25,850 bases of DNA from a virus. The notes under the pieces were generated by a model. It was given only the letters and a program-made list of their open reading frames with translations. It searched no databases and was not told the origin of the DNA. Positions 22,366 to 25,850 of the stretch are shown in pieces (position 1 is the first letter of the stretch; every line of letters begins with the position of its first letter). The position numbers and the translations under genes are program-made. The stretch is from IMG/VR virus record IMGVR_UViG_3300034631_000013, positions 1 to 25,850 of that record. One strand, 5' to 3'.

Positions 22366-22671
22366 ATGACGACTACCGGCGAGTATCTGAGTGTCGCTGG
22401 CGCATGTGCTGGTATCGCGATTATCATCGCGATGATACCCACAGAAAAATGGCCGGACCTAACATTCCCTTGGTTTCGGAACAAAGCGAAGCAGGTATCC
22501 GATCGTCGCAACGTTCGACCGTCTTCCACACCGATTTTCAAGCGCGATAATTTAAAAACCTACTCCGTGGCCGACGAGCTAGCAAAGTGGAAAAAGCTTC
22601 GCGACGAGGGCGTGGTGACCGATGAAGAGTATGATGAGGCCCGGCAATCGTTGCTCAACCGCCCGTTATAA
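22366..22671 (+). CDS. Small membrane protein with C-terminal SHOCT domain
   Basis: This 101-aa protein has one membrane span near residues 8-26 (LSVAGACAGIAIIIAMIP) and a basic middle. It ends in ADELAKWKKLRDEGVVTDEEYDEARQSLL (residues 69-97), a clear SHOCT domain, a short helical pair often found at the end of membrane and stress-linked proteins. GGAGG lies about ten bases before the ATG, and 65 bases separate it from the secreted-protein gene. Function unknown; SHOCT is thought to mediate oligomerisation. Its stop lies within the palindrome cluster at 22662-22687. Confidence 0.75.
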   Translation: MTTTGEYLSVAGACAGIAIIIAMIPTEKWPDLTFPWFRNKAKQVSDRRNVRPSSTPIFKRDNLKTYSVADELAKWKKLRDEGVVTDEEYDEARQSLLNRPL

Positions 22672-22687
22672 CGGGCCGAGGCCCGTT
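22662..22687 (+). repeat. Overlapping palindromes at the SHOCT gene stop
   Basis: CCCGTTATAACGGG (22662-22675) is a perfect 14-base palindrome. AACGGGCC (22670-22677) also pairs perfectly with GGCCCGTT (22680-22687) across GA. The middle AACGGG can pair with either neighbour, giving two mutually exclusive hairpins. No T run follows, so this is terminator-like but not classical. Confidence 0.6.
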
Positions 22688-22822
22688 GCACGATGGAGTA
22701 GCAGCCGACGAATGCGCGCATGGCTATCGCTTACCAGACCGTTCCATCGACGGTTGGCGGAACAGTTCAGCCAGTCCATCCGCGAGGTGGGGGACGTAAA
22801 GACCCGCCAACACCCCGTAGCC

Positions 22823-22845
22823 GCCCGCTGAGCGCCTTTGCGGGC
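22823..22845. terminator. Possible terminator between convergent genes
   Basis: GCCCGC (22823-22828) pairs with GCGGGC (22840-22845), followed by TTTGGG on the plus strand. It lies in the 244-base gap between the rightward SHOCT gene and the leftward small genes. I see no gene in that gap. The stem is short and the loop 11 bases, so support is modest. Confidence 0.35.
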
Positions 22846-22915
22846 TTTGGGCTATCCGGGGAAGCCATTGCGACTTCCGATGCCCTACGGCCCTAAAACC
22901 CGCTTCGCCTGCTCG

Positions 22916-23197
22916 TCATTCAACCCAAGCAAGTTTGAAAAGTACGGCCTGATCGGCATCGTCGAACATGACCATCAGCGCTGCCTTTCGGATCAGCTTT
23001 AGCGCCGACCGCGAAACAATATCCTCTTTGCCCAACAACCGCTGCGCAAGAGCGGCATTTTCCTGGCTTAGAGGCCGTCCCGTGTAGGGGTTAATCCAGC
23101 GTGCCCAAACACCCTCGCCGGTGCTGTAGAGGCTTCTCTGGGCTTCTATGACCCTATCGTGGGGTATGATGAAGGTCGTCGTCACCGACCACCCCAC
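22916..23197 (-). CDS. Small protein, hypothetical
   Basis: This 93-aa protein starts at GTG 23197, 16 bases inside the previous gene, which suggests coupling. It reads MGWSVTTTFIIPHDRVIEAQRSLYSTGEGVWARWINPYTGRPLSQENAALAQRLLG and ends in MVMFDDADQAVLFKLAWVE. That ending resembles the end of the neighbouring 73-aa protein (FTDWVTDRRKATLLKLTW). This 'd..da.l.klaW' ending appears in small accessory proteins of phages. No function can be assigned. It is the last gene of a leftward group led by the helicase-primase. Confidence 0.6.
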   Translation of the reverse strand: MGWSVTTTFIIPHDRVIEAQRSLYSTGEGVWARWINPYTGRPLSQENAALAQRLLGKEDIVSRSALKLIRKAALMVMFDDADQAVLFKLAWVE

Positions 23198-23403
23198 GTC
23201 AGCTTGAGTAAGGTTGCCTTGCGCCGATCCGTCACCCAGTCGGTAAAAACGGAAAATTCCCCGTCGGCGGCAACCATATCATGCGTGTACTTGATGCCGT
23301 TGGCATCCAGCCATGCTGCAAACTCAACCAAGAGTTCGCCGTCGTCGCTGGTCAGACAAGCGCGATAGCCCTCGTCGTCGTGAAAATCCACATACTCCCT
23401 CAA
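23182..23403 (-). CDS. Small protein, hypothetical
   Basis: The likely 73-aa product starts at TTG 23403, overlapping the helicase-primase stop as TTGA. The open frame continues to 23550 but is then a shadow of that gene. An in-frame GTG at about 23391 is another possible start, but its AGGGAG is too close. The sequence (REYVDFHDDEGYRACLTSDDGELLVEFAAWLDANGIKYTHDM) is acidic and mixed alpha/beta. Its ending LLKLTWGGR is similar to the next gene's LFKLAWVE, so the two may be distant paralogs. Function unknown. Confidence 0.55.
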   Translation of the reverse strand: MREYVDFHDDEGYRACLTSDDGELLVEFAAWLDANGIKYTHDMVAADGEFSVFTDWVTDRRKATLLKLTWGGR

Positions 23404-25721
23404 CGCGACACCTTCATCTTTCCGCGAGCAGCATCGTCTCGGATTGCCTTGAGATCGGTCATGTGCGCCTTGCCACCGGGGCGAGCGTTCAGCAGCGCGC
23501 CCAACTCGGCGTACATCTCGTCTGGCGTGTAACCGCTCGCCACCAGCCATTTCGCCAGTCGATATAGATTCTGGTTCATGCCGCCTGCGGGGATGGCAGC
23601 AAACTCTTCGGCAACACGCGCCAGCGCATCACGCTTCAAAGCTTCGGCTGCCTGAGCGCGATACATTTGCAGCAGATCGGGTACGTCGCGGAAGATGGCT
23701 TCCGCTGCGACTTCCTTTGCCTTTCGTTCTTCGAGCCAGAGGTCGAGCATGTCCTCTTCGTCGTCGGTGATAGCGTCCGCGAATGCGTCGACCGACAGTA
23801 TCGGCAACTCCCAGCGATCAATCCAGACGTTGCGGTCCCGCAGTGCGGTTCGCACCGGGCGGTACATAAAGTCGCTGACCTTGCACTTGCTGTAGTCCAG
23901 GCCGCTGACTGGTCGGTTACTCGGCACCTCCTCACCGGCCTTCTCCGGCACCCAGTATCCTACCCCGGCAAAGCGGTCCGCCAGTACCTGCCAAATCGCC
24001 CGATAGGTCGATGCATCGACCGGCTTATCCAACGGTACGACGATGCGGAAACGATGCCTTCCCTGCACCTTGCCGTTGTTGTAGCTGGAGTAAACGAGGT
24101 GCTTGACGTCACCAAGCAAGCGCGAAGCCTGTTCCGGCGAAATGTCGCCGTCGTCGATGTCCATCCAGGCCATCTGCGTATAGACAACGTTCGCCAGTCC
24201 CGCGACGCTTTCCTCTACGGCGTCTGGGTCCACGAGCGAGCCGACGATCAAACCGGCTTGCTCCTTTGGCAGCTTCCGATGCCGATCGCTTTCGAGAAGA
24301 TCACGCAGCGCATTCCAGTCTGGCAGCGCGTGGCTCTCGATATCCCGCGTTGCTACCACGGCCTTGCTGGTTACAATGACCGGACCCAGCCCGACGAGCG
24401 TGCCACTGGCCATTCGGTGCATATCTAGTAATTCATTGCTCCGCTCAACCGCTGCCGCTTGCTTGGCTAGCGTCTTGGCTTTGCGCTCGGCCGATGTGGT
24501 AGCGATACGGAAACGGGGCTTTGCCCCCCGCAATTCCTCGATGCCAAGGTCAAGGTATTCAACGCGGGCGCCTGGCAGCAATTCGCCAAGAAACTCGGCG
24601 GTACGCCAATCCGGCACAAACGCGCTCACGGGTTCATGTTGGCCTTCCATGCGCAGCGAAGTACGCATGACCATCTGGTAGATCATTTCTCCGGCACGGC
24701 TGCGAAATAGATCCTCGTCGGAAAGCTGGTACGCATCGGTTAGGAAGCGTGCATGAGCGAGGTCGTCGTTGAAGCTGCCGAAGCTGACCGCTGCGTTGAC
24801 GTTCCGGTAGGCGTTCAGGCCATGGGATACCGGCGGCAGTTTTCGACCAACCATGATCTGTTCGACCTTGCCGCTGTCGGCGTTGTTCGCGGTCCAGATA
24901 TAATCGTCGGGCAGGCTGGGGGTTAGCTTCTGCACCATGTCGCGGAAGCCGTTGCGTCCGAGCCTGCGTTCGCGAAGGTCGCGCGTCCATGGCTTATTCG
25001 TCATGTAACGAACCGTCAGCCGCATTCCCGTGCGCTCGTCGTGCGCCATATCCTCGATATCGGGATGCGCAGAGAAGGTAACGCCCATCTGCGACCAAAT
25101 CTGAACGAGGCGGCTTGCGCGGGCGTTGGCACCCATCAGCGTGACCGACTTCCAACCGGCGAAGATGCTGGGTTGTAGGATCGCATGGGCGTTGAGTTCG
25201 ACATCGCCGCGCGCAGTCTGACCGGCGTTCAGCCATTCCGACTTCGTGACGTACACGCGGTAATGCGGGTTCAGCAGCAAGCGCCATAGATCAGCTAGGG
25301 CAGCCGCGAGTGTGTCCTTCCCGGCGTCGCGCATCATCGCTTCTACGTCCGCGACATGACCGGGCTTGACGACGAGTTCGTAGCTGTCGCCGATCCCCGA
25401 CCGAATTGACAGATGACGAACGACCCATCGGCGGGTCAGCTTCAGCTTATATTCCAGGTGTTCGGTCGCGCTGGGGATTTCGTCAACAATCAGGTTCCAA
25501 CCGCCGCGATCCGCGCCGTCAAGGTCCATGACGCCTTGATGCGTTACGAACAGCAGGTTGGGCGACTGCGCGAGCAGGCCGGGTCGCGACAACGCGGCAC
25601 GAATGCTCTGACTGACGCCGCCATTGGTGTCGCTGGTGATGATCTGTGAGCGAGCATCCGGGTTCTTGCCCATGAGATCGGCATGGCTCTGGTTAACGAG
25701 ACGTAGGCTCGGCTGTGCCAT
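23400..25721 (-). CDS. Helicase-primase fusion, 5' end truncated by IS element
   Basis: From ATG 25721 this is 773 aa. The first part looks like a DEAD/DEAH-type helicase: QIITSDTNGG (26-35), FVTHQ (58-62), WNLIVDEIP (75-83, motif II Asp-Glu), TLMGAN (194-199, motif III-like) and YQMVMRTSLR (347-356, motif VI-like). Walker A (motif I), which should lie about 30-60 residues before the present start, is absent. The IS21-type end begins 3-4 bases from the ATG, so truncation is likely. Residues about 515-575 (AWMDIDDGDIS, YSSYNNG, GRHRFRIVVPLDKPV) resemble the catalytic core of archaeo-eukaryotic-type primases, with Asp521/Asp523. The combination suggests a phage or plasmid replication protein, probably inactive as a helicase here. 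A TTG at 25730 lies in IS-derived sequence. Confidence 0.7.
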   Translation of the reverse strand: MAQPSLRLVNQSHADLMGKNPDARSQIITSDTNGGVSQSIRAALSRPGLLAQSPNLLFVTHQGVMDLDGADRGGWNLIVDEIPSATEHLEYKLKLTRRWVVRHLSIRSGIGDSYELVVKPGHVADVEAMMRDAGKDTLAAALADLWRLLLNPHYRVYVTKSEWLNAGQTARGDVELNAHAILQPSIFAGWKSVTLMGANARASRLVQIWSQMGVTFSAHPDIEDMAHDERTGMRLTVRYMTNKPWTRDLRERRLGRNGFRDMVQKLTPSLPDDYIWTANNADSGKVEQIMVGRKLPPVSHGLNAYRNVNAAVSFGSFNDDLAHARFLTDAYQLSDEDLFRSRAGEMIYQMVMRTSLRMEGQHEPVSAFVPDWRTAEFLGELLPGARVEYLDLGIEELRGAKPRFRIATTSAERKAKTLAKQAAAVERSNELLDMHRMASGTLVGLGPVIVTSKAVVATRDIESHALPDWNALRDLLESDRHRKLPKEQAGLIVGSLVDPDAVEESVAGLANVVYTQMAWMDIDDGDISPEQASRLLGDVKHLVYSSYNNGKVQGRHRFRIVVPLDKPVDASTYRAIWQVLADRFAGVGYWVPEKAGEEVPSNRPVSGLDYSKCKVSDFMYRPVRTALRDRNVWIDRWELPILSVDAFADAITDDEEDMLDLWLEERKAKEVAAEAIFRDVPDLLQMYRAQAAEALKRDALARVAEEFAAIPAGGMNQNLYRLAKWLVASGYTPDEMYAELGALLNARPGGKAHMTDLKAIRDDAARGKMKVSR

Positions 25722-25724
25722 GAC

Positions 25725-25850
25725 TGTCAATCGGCGTCCAAAAAGGACCCCCTATCGGCGTCCAAAAGGGACCCCCTTCGTCGAGCAGCGTTACGGGTAT
25801 GACGGGTGCACCGTTCGCGCTGGTTGCGGCGTAGGGCGGGCGTAGCCCGA
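25725..25850. mobile_element. IS21-type element end, partial
   Basis: From about 25725 the sequence reads TGTCAATCGGCGTCC and contains two copies of a 23-base repeat. IS21-family elements have ends that start with TG and carry several internal repeats of this kind, often with GTCC...GGAC cores. No istA or istB coding is reached before the window ends, so the family call rests on the terminus alone. The element abuts the helicase-primase gene and appears to have removed its 5' end. Confidence 0.6.
25730..25776. repeat. Tandem 23-base repeats in the IS end
   Basis: Two copies at 25730-25752 and 25754-25776, starting ATCGGCGTCCAAAA and ending GGACCCCC, differ at one base (A to G). Each holds a GTCC/GGAC inverted pair around five bases. 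They probably are transposase-binding repeats of the IS end. Confidence 0.85.

Noticed and set aside
23667-24428. 253-aa plus-strand open frame opposite the helicase-primase
   Set aside because: The minus-strand frame has clear helicase and primase motifs; the plus-strand translation is rich in His, Arg and Cys with no recognisable pattern.
25722-25730. TTG start at 25730 for the helicase-primase
   Set aside because: These codons lie in the IS-derived end; ATG 25721 is the first start in phage sequence, and the true start was probably lost.
1-25850. tRNA genes or CRISPR arrays
   Set aside because: I found no cloverleaf with a TTC-containing T arm and CCA-type acceptor, and no regularly spaced repeats; the only tandem repeats are the two in the IS end.

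Overview
The window holds the late (structural) half of a siphovirus-type tailed phage or prophage plus its flanking cargo. GC content is moderate to high, SRAP, SHOCT and polysaccharide-lyase genes are present, and an IS21-type end interrupts a gene at the right edge. Together these suggest a prophage or phage-plasmid in a proteobacterium, most likely an alphaproteobacterium of the Sphingomonas group. The host assignment is inference only. Terminase, most of the portal, endolysin and integrase are not in view.

Layout. Positions 1-1043 hold the end of a portal-position gene and a Mu gpF-like head protein. Positions 1035-1694 carry, on the minus strand, a proteasome-beta/HslV-like Ntn hydrolase wedged into the head operon. 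Positions 1791-6009 hold scaffold, major capsid protein, four small head-tail completion genes and the tail-tube protein. Positions 6121-6899 encode a tail-assembly chaperone pair joined by a lambda G/T-type -1 frameshift. Positions 6950-10732 encode the tape measure. Positions 10754-19442 hold the tail tip and host-recognition genes, including a polysaccharide-lyase-like protein and an SGNH-type esterase. Positions 19442-19952 hold a holin-like pair. Positions 19949-22671 are cargo: SRAP, a five-span membrane protein, a secreted protein and a SHOCT protein. Positions 22916-25721 read leftward and hold two small genes and a helicase-primase whose 5' end is cut off by an IS21-type end.

The strongest unexplained signal is a hexamer, TAAATA, found eleven times on the plus strand between 1706 and 17820. 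I saw none on the minus strand. It is the core of the T4 late-promoter box (TATAAATA, complete at 6087-6094). Every late gene from the scaffold onward either follows one of these boxes or overlaps the stop codon of the gene before it. This gives a simple rule: one box per transcription unit, with translational coupling inside units. At four genes the box ends only 4-6 bases before the ATG, which would give leaderless or nearly leaderless messages. At the capsid and tail-tube genes a longer leader folds so that the Shine-Dalgarno is paired, with a competing hairpin whose loop ends in ACTTGC in both. This looks like a T4-like late regulon, with leader-RNA control, in a phage whose virion genes are siphovirus-like. 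The sigma-like factor it would need is not in the window.
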